The notes beneath the pieces are model-generated. The model did no database searches. It saw only the letters and a list, made by a program, of their open reading frames with translations, and was not told where the DNA came from. Below, one piece after another: positions 7,365 to 14,360 of a stretch of DNA of 19,976 bases. Both the position numbers and the translations under genes were made by a program. Source of the stretch: JBBDIO01 sp040880365 (GTDB lineage: Bacteria; Chloroflexota; Anaerolineae; Caldilineales; Caldilineaceae); assembly GCA_040880365.1 (NCBI GenBank), contig JBBDIO010000184.1:1-19976 (forward strand). The letters run 5' to 3'. Within the stretch, counting starts at the first letter, position 1; every line of letters starts with the position of its first letter.

Positions 7365-8024
7365 ATGAATCACGAAGAAACCAACCGCGAAAATGCGCGC
7401 AACGAACAAACCGGCAACGAATATCAGGCGAACACGCAATCTGTACCGACAGAAAACGTGAACCCAGCCGGAGAGCAGCATCCGCCACGCAGCGATGCGG
7501 GCAAGCCCATCGGCCCGGATACTCAGCCCGATGCCCAGACCGGCAGCAATCAGAGCGCCAGCCAGGCCGCACGCGAACAGGCCGGTGTCGCCGCCGATGC
7601 CTTGCGGCGGGGTCAATTTATGCAGGATGCAGCAGTCGATGGCTCTGCTAACAACGATGACAAGCTGATTGCCCTGTTGTCCTATGTGACCCAGGTCTTC
7701 ATTCCGGTCATCATGCCCATCATCGTACTGCTCAGTGAAAGCAGCAAGAAACGGCCCTTCCAGCGCTATCACGCCGTGCAAAGCCTGGCGCTCACACTGC
7801 TGTTTATTGTGGTTGCCATTGCCGCCAGCCTGGGCGCACTCATCATCCAGATTGTGCCGGTAGTCGGTCAGTTGGTGGCGTTGCTGCTCTTCTGTCTCAG
7901 CCCGATTGCCTATCTCATGGCCGTGGTTGCCATGTTCTACTACGGCTATCAGGCCTATCAGGGCAAACGCTTTGCCATTCCGGGTCTCACCACATTCCTG
8001 CGCGATCAGGGCTGGCTGCGCTAG
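7365..8024 (+). CDS. Tic20/DUF4870-like membrane protein
   Basis: A 219-aa protein. Residues 1-97 are polar, Asn/Gln/Glu-rich and probably disordered. The membrane domain follows: DDKLIALLSYVTQ, a first TM segment (about 108-125), the SESSKKRPFQRYHAVQSL loop (the F-x-R-x-H-A-x-Q-x-L signature of DUF4870/Tic20-like proteins), TM 2 (about 139-162), TM 3 (163-195) and the closing YYGYQAYQGKRFAIPG. Members are small membrane proteins of unknown role. GGAGAG (7353-7358) is 6 nt before the ATG. A clear terminator follows, so it is probably monocistronic. The 120 nt between the gap and the start hold only a small CGCCC...GGGTG palindrome near 7300. Confidence 0.8.
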   Translation: MNHEETNRENARNEQTGNEYQANTQSVPTENVNPAGEQHPPRSDAGKPIGPDTQPDAQTGSNQSASQAAREQAGVAADALRRGQFMQDAAVDGSANNDDKLIALLSYVTQVFIPVIMPIIVLLSESSKKRPFQRYHAVQSLALTLLFIVVAIAASLGALIIQIVPVVGQLVALLLFCLSPIAYLMAVVAMFYYGYQAYQGKRFAIPGLTTFLRDQGWLR

Positions 8025-8062
8025 ACGTACCCAGTTTATTCTAAAATTTAAGCGTTCCACTC

Positions 8063-8098
8063 AAAGCGAGGGCAGCCCACGGGCACCCTCGCTTTTTT
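8063..8098 (+). terminator. Rho-independent terminator after the DUF4870-like gene
   Basis: The 10-bp stem AAAGCGAGGG (8063-8072) / CCCTCGCTTT (8086-8095) continues into T6. The loop holds a GCCC/GGGC inner pair. Confidence 0.9.
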
Positions 8099-8176
8099 AT
8101 TTCCCGGCCTCCCCCAAAACCGAATCAATTCTACGCAAAATCAATAAACCAAACACAAAATATCAATAAAACCAAT

Positions 8177-8213
8177 ATTGACTATTGACTTTCCGAATAC
8201 CCAATGATATTTT
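8177..8213 (+). promoter_or_regulatory. Candidate promoter built on a duplicated TTGACT
   Basis: ATTGACT occurs twice in tandem (8177-8183, 8184-8190). The second TTGACT (8185-8190), a 17-nt spacer and TATTTT (8208-8213) form a plausible promoter for the small protein at 8264 and the genes after it. The duplication supplies an alternative -35 box 7 nt further upstream. Confidence 0.45.
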
Positions 8214-8263
8214 CTACATATCAACACGCAATCGCCTTGAATTTCTGCAAGAGGGGTTCAAAA

Positions 8264-8491
8264 ATGTTTCTTCCACACGGTCACCACCATGTATTGCTCA
8301 ACCGCGACCGGCTCCAGACACTGCGGAGCGATTCCGACACCGCGGGACAGGGTTTGTCCGTCGCCCGGCTCGGTCCCGGTCTCTTGCAGCGTCTGCGCCG
8401 CATCCTGGGCAATGGCCTGATCCGCATCGGGCGTTGGGTACGCGGTCCGGTTGGCCCGCTCCACAGTCGCCCGGTGGTCAGCCCCTGGTAA
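8264..8491 (+). CDS. Small basic amphipathic protein (75 aa), unknown function
   Basis: ATG 8264 follows GAGGGG (8251-8256) at good spacing. The 75-aa product starts MFLPHGHHHVLLNRDRLQTL and contains an Arg/Leu-rich segment (GLLQRLRRILGNGLIRIGRW) predicted to form an amphipathic, membrane-surface helix. The reading frame is open further upstream (ATG 8204), but the ribosome binding site favours 8264. I do not recognise a family. An overlapping minus-strand ORF lacks such a start signal. It begins the plus-strand run leading into the DUF2089/SHOCT cluster 102 nt later, with no terminator between, so co-transcription is likely. Confidence 0.5.
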   Translation: MFLPHGHHHVLLNRDRLQTLRSDSDTAGQGLSVARLGPGLLQRLRRILGNGLIRIGRWVRGPVGPLHSRPVVSPW

Positions 8492-8547
8492 TTTGCGTGC
8501 GCCGGCACACTTTCCACACCAAATAAGCGCCACAGATAGATTTTTCA

Positions 8548-8573
8548 CAGAGAGATTGTCCAGAGAGATTGCC
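8548..8573. repeat. 13-nt tandem duplication upstream of the DUF2089 gene
   Basis: CAGAGAGATTGTC (8548-8560) is followed by CAGAGAGATTGCC (8561-8573), one mismatch, ending 20 nt before the DUF2089 start codon. Confidence 0.75.
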
Positions 8574-8593
8574 ACAGAAAGGCATATACATCC

Positions 8594-8995
8594 ATGAAAC
8601 AGCTACCGACCCACAGCCCCTTTGATGAAGGACAAATCATCGTCACCCGCTTTTACTGCCCCGGCAGCGATGTCACGGTAGAAGGACAATTTGCCGTCGA
8701 GATGCCCTTTTCTCAACTTTCGCCCGAACAACTCAGCTTCGTGGAAACCTTTGTCCGCTGCGAAGGCAAACTGAGCCACATGGAGCGTGAACTGGGAATC
8801 TCCTATCCCACCATCCGCAGCCGCTTGCACGAAGTAATTCGTGCGCTGGGCTATGAACCGGGCAAGGAGGAGGAAAAGCCAGAAATTTCATCCGATGAAC
8901 GGCAAAGTATTCTCGACGATCTGGAAGCCGGGCGCATTTCGTTTGAAGATGCCATGGCGCGCCTGGAAGGCGAAACCGCAAGCGCCGACGCCTGA
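8594..8995 (+). CDS. DUF2089-family HTH regulator with SHOCT-like tail
   Basis: A 133-aa protein. Residues 13-90 match DUF2089: IIVTRFYCPGSDVTVEGQF, LSPEQLSFVETFVRCEGKLSHMERELGISYPTIRSRLHEV, then ALGYEPG. The ERELGISYPTIRSRL stretch is the helix-turn-helix. In relatives with a zinc ribbon the N-terminus carries CxxC pairs; here only C22 remains (CPGS), so the ribbon is absent or degenerate. Residues 100-125 (SDERQSILDDLEAGRISFEDAMARLEG) form a SHOCT-like two-helix module that recurs in the next two genes. It is probably the DNA-binding member of the cluster; targets are unknown. AAAGG is 13 nt upstream. Confidence 0.85.
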   Translation: MKQLPTHSPFDEGQIIVTRFYCPGSDVTVEGQFAVEMPFSQLSPEQLSFVETFVRCEGKLSHMERELGISYPTIRSRLHEVIRALGYEPGKEEEKPEISSDERQSILDDLEAGRISFEDAMARLEGETASADA

Positions 8996-9057
8996 TCTTC
9001 CGCCCCGGATTGGCGCATCTGATTCACGCAAACGGGGCAACCGCCCACTCGACTATA

Positions 9058-9083
9058 TTACAGGCAGCTATGTTACAGGCAGC
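9058..9083. repeat. 15-nt tandem duplication
   Basis: TTACAGGCAGCTATG (9058-9072) is followed by TTACAGGCAGC (9073-9083), in the 136-nt spacer between the DUF2089 gene and the solenoid protein start. Confidence 0.7.
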
Positions 9084-9131
9084 GTGCGCCCACAGCCGCG
9101 CACGCGCAGAACACCGAAAGCAAAAATCATC

Positions 9132-10658
9132 ATGGAAAAGACCATCAACAGCGGGCCAACACCTGCAATTCATCTTCAAGCAGTCGGCGGCAGTCTGGTC
9201 GTCCGCGGCTGGGACAAAGACACCGTTCAACTGCGCGCCAGCCAGGAATGTCGGGTGCAGGTAGAGAACTTCTCCCACGCGAGCGCGACAACAAGCGCAT
9301 CGGCCTATGCCGCAGATCACACACAATATGCGAGCGAACACACGGCAGAAAACACCGCAGAAGATAGCACAAAAGATAGCACAGACAATCGTGTAGAGAT
9401 CCGCATCCACTGCCCCGGCGACTGCGTGATCTCTGTGCCCTATGCCAGCCGGCTGCGGATTGGCAACGTAGGCGGCGATTGCAACCTCAAAGATATTGGC
9501 GAACAGCTCACAGTGGAACATATCGGGGGCGACTGTCGCATGGTGGAAACCGGCGCCATCGAATTGAACACAGTCGGCGGCGACTGTCTTATCCAGAGCG
9601 CAGACGGCGACGTAACGCTCCACACCATCGGCGGCGACCTGCGTATCCACGAAGCGGGCGCAGTTGCCACGGTGCGCGTAGGGGGAGACTGCAACCTGCA
9701 ACAAATTCGGGGCAGTGTGGCGTGTAATCAGGTAGACGGCGATTTCCGCGGGCGCGCCATCGAAGGGAATGTGGCAATTGATGCCCGTGGCGATGTGGGC
9801 CTGGCGCAGATCGACGGGAATATTCAGGTTCGCGCCGACGGCAATACGAAACTGGCCCAGGAATTGGAAACAAACCAAAGCGTAAATGTGAATGTGCGTG
9901 GCGACATTCGCTGGCGTTTGCCCAAAGATAGCGTGGCCCAGGTCCACGCCCGCAGCCGGGGCGGTCTGAAATTGCGCAATTTTGAGCTGGCTATCGAAGA
10001 TGCGCACGAAAGCCATTTCACATTGGGCGAAGCGGATGCCCAGGCTGCGCGCGTCAATCTGGATGCGCTGGGCAATATCACGTTGCACGGTGTAGACGAT
10101 ATGGACCAGCCCACCGACGAAAGTTTTGGCGCATTTGGCAGATCTGATGACTTTGGCGGGTTTGGCGTGCGCATCGACGATCTCGCCGACCTCATGTCCA
10201 AGCGCCTGGAAAGTCGGCTGGCGCATCTTTCCCACAACCTGGAAGAACGCCTCTCCAGCAGCGATGATCTGGCGGCGCGCATCCAGGAAAAGGTGCAAAA
10301 CGCAATGCGCCAGGCCGAAAACAAGATTGCCAAAGCATTGGAAAAGGCAGAAAGTCGGGCGCGCCGCGCCGAAGAGGAGATGGCGCGCCGCGAGGCACGC
10401 CACGCGGGACGAACTGCCGCCCGCACCGAAGGCCGGCAAGGCAATCGTTCGGGCAATCGCCAAGAGGCACGCGGGCCCGTGCCGGGCAGCAGCTTCGCCT
10501 ATTCCTATCGCACGCCGCCCACCCCGCCAGCGCCGCCCCGCCCCCCCAAGCCGTCGGCAGTCTCTGAAGAAGAGCGGATGCGGATTCTGCGCATGGTAGA
10601 AAGTGGCACCATCAGCGTGGAACAGGCCGAAAAACTCCTGGCGGCGCTCAACCAATAG
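9132..10658 (+). CDS. DUF4097/YvlB-like beta-solenoid protein with coiled coil and SHOCT-like tail
   Basis: 508 aa from ATG 9132; the frame is open from 8841, but that would overlap the DUF2089 gene. Residues 12-45 are beta strand, interrupted by an Ala/Thr/Ser/Glu-rich insert (50-86). Residues 87-325 form a beta-solenoid of 17-18 residue turns, marked by GGDC at 114-117, 132-135, 149-152 and 184-187 (GGDL at 167, DGDF at 202, EGNV at 211, DGNI at 228, RGDI at 256). Residues ~350-425 are coiled coil. A Pro-rich linker (TPPTPPAPPRPPKP) leads to the SHOCT-like module 478-508 (EERMRILRMVESGTISVEQA). No signal peptide or TM is seen, so it is cytoplasmic or peripheral. Related DUF4097 proteins (YvlB, LiaX) act in envelope stress; transfer of that role is inference. 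Confidence 0.75.
   Translation: MEKTINSGPTPAIHLQAVGGSLVVRGWDKDTVQLRASQECRVQVENFSHASATTSASAYAADHTQYASEHTAENTAEDSTKDSTDNRVEIRIHCPGDCVISVPYASRLRIGNVGGDCNLKDIGEQLTVEHIGGDCRMVETGAIELNTVGGDCLIQSADGDVTLHTIGGDLRIHEAGAVATVRVGGDCNLQQIRGSVACNQVDGDFRGRAIEGNVAIDARGDVGLAQIDGNIQVRADGNTKLAQELETNQSVNVNVRGDIRWRLPKDSVAQVHARSRGGLKLRNFELAIEDAHESHFTLGEADAQAARVNLDALGNITLHGVDDMDQPTDESFGAFGRSDDFGGFGVRIDDLADLMSKRLESRLAHLSHNLEERLSSSDDLAARIQEKVQNAMRQAENKIAKALEKAESRARRAEEEMARREARHAGRTAARTEGRQGNRSGNRQEARGPVPGSSFAYSYRTPPTPPAPPRPPKPSAVSEEERMRILRMVESGTISVEQAEKLLAALNQ
9363..9386. repeat. 12-nt in-frame duplication in the solenoid gene insert
   Basis: GATAGCACAAAA (9363-9374) and GATAGCACAGAC (9375-9386) encode DSTK and DSTD at the end of the low-complexity insert, suggesting the insert grew by small in-frame duplications. 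Confidence 0.6.
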
Positions 10659-10719
10659 GCACGCCGAAGTTGCAACATGGCAACACAACGGCAAGGCAAT
10701 ATAGAATTGAGGCGATATA

Positions 10720-11142
10720 ATGGTGGAAATGGTTACAGAAACCGGCGCGCCGGAAAGTGATGGACAAGCAGATATGCCAAGCAGCGAAGAACGATTGTTT
10801 ATTTTGCGGATGTTGGAACAAGGCAAAATCAAAGCCGAAGAAGCCGCCCGCCTGTTGAGCGCGCTGGATGGGGATACCCCGTCCACCGCCGCCCCACCCC
10901 GCGACCCCTTTGATTTGCTTCACGGTTTGCGGATTCGCGTGCAGGATATGCACAGCGGACACGAACAGGTGAACATTACCATCCCCACCGGACTGGTCCG
11001 TTTTGGGCTGCGCTTTGTGCCCCACTCGGCCAATATCGATGTGGATGCCATCCAGGCGGCAGTCGAACGGGGCAGCGTGGGCAAGATTCTCGAAGTGGCG
11101 GACCAGGATAGCGGAAAGCGCGTTCAGATCTTCATCGAATAG
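10720..11142 (+). CDS. SHOCT-like / YvlB-family small protein
   Basis: A 140-aa protein. Residues 21-50 (SSEERLFILRMLEQGKIKAEEAARLLSAL) are the SHOCT-like helical module, here at the N-terminus. After a Pro/Ala linker, residues 70-140 form a conserved alpha/beta domain: LRIRVQDMHSGHEQVNITIP, GLVRFGLRFVP, DVDAIQAAVERGSVGKILEV, then RVQIFIE. This pairing is common beside DUF2089 and DUF4097 genes in Chloroflexota and Firmicutes, with no defined biochemical activity. GAGG (10708-10711) is 8 nt before the ATG. It lies 61 nt after the solenoid gene on the same strand, so an operon is likely, and its module closely matches the solenoid protein's C-terminal module. Confidence 0.75.
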   Translation: MVEMVTETGAPESDGQADMPSSEERLFILRMLEQGKIKAEEAARLLSALDGDTPSTAAPPRDPFDLLHGLRIRVQDMHSGHEQVNITIPTGLVRFGLRFVPHSANIDVDAIQAAVERGSVGKILEVADQDSGKRVQIFIE

Positions 11143-11160
11143 CACACAAAGTGCGCGCAA

Positions 11161-11200
11161 AGCAATGGCCCGTGCGCCTCTGGGCACGCGGGCCATTGCT
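11161..11200. terminator. Long hairpin between convergent genes
   Basis: AGCAATGGCC (11161-11170) pairs perfectly with GGCCATTGCT (11191-11200). An inner CGTGC/GCACG stem (11171-11175, 11184-11188) is offset by a 2-nt bulge. It lies between the stops at 11142 (+) and 11259 (-). No strong T-tract follows on either strand, so it may act as a weak bidirectional terminator or a 3'-end stabiliser. Confidence 0.5.
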
Positions 11201-11258
11201 ACAGCTTCAATTTCTCACGTTCAATTTATGGCTGGGACGGGCAAACGCCCGTGTGTGG

Positions 11259-13610
11259 TCAGTCTCCGACCTGCGCTACATCTGCCACACTCTCTACAGG
11301 GGCAGATGCGGCTGTAGTGAGTCTGGCCGCAATCTCCGCGGTTTCCTCTGCGGTTTCCTCTGCGGTTTCCTCTGCCACTTCCTCAGCCGCCATCCGCTCG
11401 ACCCACACCTGCACATCATAAAAGACGGCCCCACCGCCCATATCCGTTTCGCCCTGGGGCGTGACCTGGTTGATGTTGACCCCACCGGGGCTGAATTTGG
11501 ACCACCACACGCCGGGCGCAAGCACTGTGCCCGCGGCAATGCCGATTTTGTCGCCCGCGGGCACCTGTGCCTGCACCACAACTGCGCCATACTGGTTATG
11601 AATGCGCACCCGATCACCGCTGTGGATGGCGCGCGCCGCAGCATCGCGGGGATGCAGAATCACCGCGGGCGTCTTTTCACGCCCCCGAAACCGCGCCAGA
11701 TTGGCAAACGAAGAGTTGAGAAAAGAATGGGCCGGCGGTGAGATACAGACCAGCGCGCCCGGTTTTTCGGCCATTACCGGCTGCTCGCTTATCCCCGCCT
11801 TCTCGCGCGCGGATTCAACGCCGCCAGTTTCCAACCAGGCAGGGGGCGTAAACGTCGGCAGGGGATCATAGCCATCCTGCGCCATGCGTGCGCTGAAAAA
11901 TTCACACTTGCCGCTAGGCGTGGGGAAGCCACCCTGGGCAAAGGGCAGAAAGGGGCGGGGCAGGTTGACGCGCACAAAGCCCTCTGCCAACAGCGCTTCC
12001 CAGGTCACGCCTGCAAAAATAGGCGCGGTCTGGACGGCCAGAATCTCCTGAATCGTCGCCTCATCGCCCTGGGCGAAACAGGGTTCCGCATAGCCCATTG
12101 CCGCCGCCAACCGCCGAAAAATCTCGCTATTGGGCAAACTTTCGCCAATCGGCGCAATGGCAGGCCGGTTGAGCGATACATATTCGTGCCCATACGCCTT
12201 GTGCAAATCCCAATGTTCCAGCTGGGTAGTGGCGGGCAACACATAATCGGCATAATCGGCCGTATCAGTCTGGAAGTGTTCCAGCACCACCGTAAAGAGA
12301 TCTTCGCGGCGCAGACCTTCCAGCACCGCGCGTTGATCGGGGCACACTGCTGCCGGGTTGGCATTGAACACGAACAGCGCGTGGACAGGCGGTCCGGCAT
12401 CCGCGGGCGCGGGCAGAACATCAACCGGGCGCGGATGGTGCAGGGCCTGCACATAGCGCACCGGATCCAGAGCAAGCGCATCGCCCAGCCGGCTCATATT
12501 GATGGTGCGCGGCTTGGCCCCCGCCAACAGATCGGGGCGATTGAGCGGGCCACTGTTCATTTCGCGATAGACGGCGCTGGTGCTCAACTGGATACCGCCG
12601 CCCTGCACGCGCCAGGCGCCCACCAACGCGGGCAGACAAGTAATCGCCCGCACGGCCATGCCGCCGCCCGCGTGCCGCTGCAACCCATAATTGACCCGAA
12701 TGGCCGCGGGCGCCGTGGTGGCATAATCCCGCGCCAATGTGCGGATGGCGTCGGCGTCGATCCCCGTAATTTCCGCAGCGCGTTCAGGTGTCCACTCGGC
12801 CACGCGTGCGGCCAGCGGTGCAAAGCCCTCTGTATAACGCGCCACATAATCCGCATCGAAGAGTTCTTCGTCGATGATCACATGCATCAATGCCAAAGCC
12901 AGCGCGGCATCGGTGCCGGGGCGGATGGGCAGCCATGCGTCGGCAAGACGCGCCGTGCGTGTTTGCGCCGGATCAATCACAATCACCCGTGCGCCACGCT
13001 TCTGGGCCTGCTGGATAAACTGCCACAGATGCACATTGCTGGTCAGCGTATTACTGCCCCAGATGAGAATCAGCCGGGCATGGGCATAATCTTCGGTCAT
13101 CATACCCAGCCCGCTGCCGATGGTATAGGTGTAGCCTTCACCGCCCGCGATCGAGCAAATTGTCTCCGCCAAACGGCTGGCCTGCATTCGATGAAAGAAA
13201 CGTTGCGCCATCGCGCCGCGCTGCACCAACCCCATGGTGCCGGCATAGGTATAGGGCAACACCGATTCCGGCCCCCAGCGGTCGATAACCTGACCGACCC
13301 GCGCAGCAATATCGGCCAGCGCCACATCCCACGTCACCGGCTCAAATTGCCCGCTGCCCTTGGGGCCGGTGCGGCGCAGAGGTGTAGTCAGCCGTTCGGG
13401 GTCATAGGTACGCTCCAGATAGCGATCCACCTTGGCGCAGAGCGCGCCCTGGGTAATGGGGTGGTCGGGATGTCCCCAGATATCCTGGGCGCGCCCGGTC
13501 TGGGGATCCACGGCGACCTGCCAGCTACAGGTATCCGGGCAATCATGAGGACAGGCGCCGGTAACAATCTGTAGATTGGGATCCGCACGGAAGGATGAAA
13601 GTGCAGGCAT
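11259..13610 (-). CDS. Molybdopterin-dependent oxidoreductase (DMSO reductase superfamily)
   Basis: A 783-aa protein of the YyaE/YoaE-like branch of Mo/W-bisPGD enzymes. The N-terminal [4Fe-4S] motif is C20/C24/C28...C58 (ACPHDCPDTC; GALCAKVDRY). The molybdopterin domains follow (LILIWGSNTLTSNVH; ARVIVIDPAQTRTA; AWLPIRPGTDAALALA), and the C-terminal cofactor-binding barrel includes ARAIHSGDRVRIHNQYGAV. C152 (ETICSIAGGEG) sits where the protein Mo ligand is expected. There is no Tat signal, so it is cytoplasmic. The electron partner and substrate are unknown and no partner subunit is adjacent. The last ~44 residues are an unusual extension with three exact AEET repeats. A strong SD (AAGAGGTGA, 13622-13614) precedes the ATG. 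It has its own upstream promoter. Confidence 0.9.
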   Translation of the reverse strand: MPALSSFRADPNLQIVTGACPHDCPDTCSWQVAVDPQTGRAQDIWGHPDHPITQGALCAKVDRYLERTYDPERLTTPLRRTGPKGSGQFEPVTWDVALADIAARVGQVIDRWGPESVLPYTYAGTMGLVQRGAMAQRFFHRMQASRLAETICSIAGGEGYTYTIGSGLGMMTEDYAHARLILIWGSNTLTSNVHLWQFIQQAQKRGARVIVIDPAQTRTARLADAWLPIRPGTDAALALALMHVIIDEELFDADYVARYTEGFAPLAARVAEWTPERAAEITGIDADAIRTLARDYATTAPAAIRVNYGLQRHAGGGMAVRAITCLPALVGAWRVQGGGIQLSTSAVYREMNSGPLNRPDLLAGAKPRTINMSRLGDALALDPVRYVQALHHPRPVDVLPAPADAGPPVHALFVFNANPAAVCPDQRAVLEGLRREDLFTVVLEHFQTDTADYADYVLPATTQLEHWDLHKAYGHEYVSLNRPAIAPIGESLPNSEIFRRLAAAMGYAEPCFAQGDEATIQEILAVQTAPIFAGVTWEALLAEGFVRVNLPRPFLPFAQGGFPTPSGKCEFFSARMAQDGYDPLPTFTPPAWLETGGVESAREKAGISEQPVMAEKPGALVCISPPAHSFLNSSFANLARFRGREKTPAVILHPRDAAARAIHSGDRVRIHNQYGAVVVQAQVPAGDKIGIAAGTVLAPGVWWSKFSPGGVNINQVTPQGETDMGGGAVFYDVQVWVERMAAEEVAEETAEETAEETAEIAARLTTAASAPVESVADVAQVGD
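11338..11373. repeat. Three perfect 12-nt tandem repeats in a coding tail
   Basis: GCGGTTTCCTCT occurs three times in a row, followed by a degenerate GCCACTTCCTCA. In the gene's sense they encode AEET x3 after AAEEV, in the C-terminal extension of the molybdopterin oxidoreductase. Confidence 0.9.
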
Positions 13611-13670
13611 GGGTCACCTCTTGTGAATAGGTTCAGAACGAAGCAGGGATTCCGGCTAACGGGTTCAGCC

Positions 13671-13700
13671 AGTATAAGAGTCTGATTGAGGATCAGTCTA
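13671..13700 (-). promoter_or_regulatory. Promoter of the molybdopterin oxidoreductase gene
   Basis: On the minus strand TAGACT (13700-13695), an 18-nt spacer and TATACT (13676-13671) predict a start near 13664 and a leader of about 55 nt containing the strong SD. Confidence 0.5.
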
Positions 13701-13707
13701 GCAGACA

Positions 13708-13724
13708 TTGTGCAAGATGCACAA
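13708..13724. promoter_or_regulatory. Candidate operator palindrome in a divergent intergenic region
   Basis: TTGTGCA-AGA-TGCACAA is a perfect 7-bp inverted repeat with a 3-nt centre. It lies just upstream of the -35 box of the oxidoreductase promoter and ~200 nt before the divergent microprotein gene, a typical place for a shared regulator. The rest of the 13611-13913 spacer holds an orphan TATACT (13781-13786) and no other gene. Confidence 0.5.
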
Positions 13725-13913
13725 GGCAAATCGGCCAAATTTTGTATTCATTGGCTATGGGATTGGTCTCCACAATTTTCTATACTGTGCACAGAAACAA
13801 GCGCAGTCACAAGCAGGCGCAATCAGCAAGCCGCTGGAAATGTCACTGTGACAGCATCGAGTCAAGAGATTCTGAAACTAAGAATTCTGAACACATATAG
13901 GAGAATTGTAATC

Positions 13914-14003
13914 ATGGAACTGTTAATCGCAATGGGTGGGTTTGTCGCTTTGTTTACCATGTGGGTCGTCGCCCCCAAGTTCCTGGTCAAGAAGTCCGAA
14001 TAG
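13914..14003 (+). CDS. 29-aa single-helix membrane microprotein
   Basis: A 29-codon ORF starting at ATG 13914, 10 nt after AGGAG (13899-13903). The product begins MELLIAMGGFVALFTMWVVA and ends PKFLVKKSE: one hydrophobic helix followed by a short basic tail, which predicts a C-terminus on the cytoplasmic side. I do not recognise a family. The good ribosome binding site, a complete membrane-protein pattern and the isolated position argue that it is real. The same frame is open upstream to 13686, but without a comparable start. It could be an independent small membrane protein or relate to glnA 635 nt downstream; neither can be decided here. Confidence 0.6.
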   Translation: MELLIAMGGFVALFTMWVVAPKFLVKKSE

Positions 14004-14037
14004 CTTCGGGCCTCGCCTATCAGCAGAATGGGACATA

Positions 14038-14083
14038 GTCCAGACTTACTGGACGAGTCGTTACGGCCCAGAGACACCGGGCC
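14038..14083 (+). other. Two adjacent hairpins downstream of the microprotein
   Basis: GTCCAG (14038-14043)/CTGGAC (14049-14054) with a 5-nt loop, then GGCCC (14065-14069)/GGGCC (14079-14083) with a 9-nt loop. No T-tract follows, so these are not a classical terminator; they may stabilise the 3' end. From 14084 to about 14350 I see no gene, only an 18-nt spaced repeat of GTGTTCTGC (14283, 14301). Confidence 0.4.
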
Positions 14084-14360
14084 AGTTGGCACACGACCTT
14101 AGTAATATGAGTAGTAACATTACGTATAAACACAGAGCAATATGCGTCTGACAATCTGTCTCTGAACAGCAAATGCATATGCAGCACCCGACGGCACGCA
14201 CAGGCAGCAGACAACCGTCAGTACACAACCGAGGATGGCAACGACGCCCAGCTACTTTCTCTGCGGGCAACTGCCGGTCGATGTGTTCTGCAAGGTCAGT
14301 GTGTTCTGCCGCTCCACATGTAATGATGCAATGCAGTATGTCATGTGATGCAACCCGCCG

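Noticed and set aside
8841..9131. 5' extension of the solenoid ORF
   Set aside because: It would overlap the DUF2089 gene out of frame, and residues before MEKTINSG look like shadow sequence. ATG 9132 fits the first beta strand.
9024..10886. 620-codon minus-strand ORF opposite the solenoid gene
   Set aside because: Longer than the sense gene, but its product is Cys/His/Phe-rich with no domain pattern, while the plus frame has clear repeats, a coiled coil and a SHOCT-like tail. It is a GC-skew shadow.
12186..13574. 462-codon plus-strand ORF opposite the molybdopterin oxidoreductase
   Set aside because: The minus strand encodes an intact enzyme with all motifs. The plus product has no family features.
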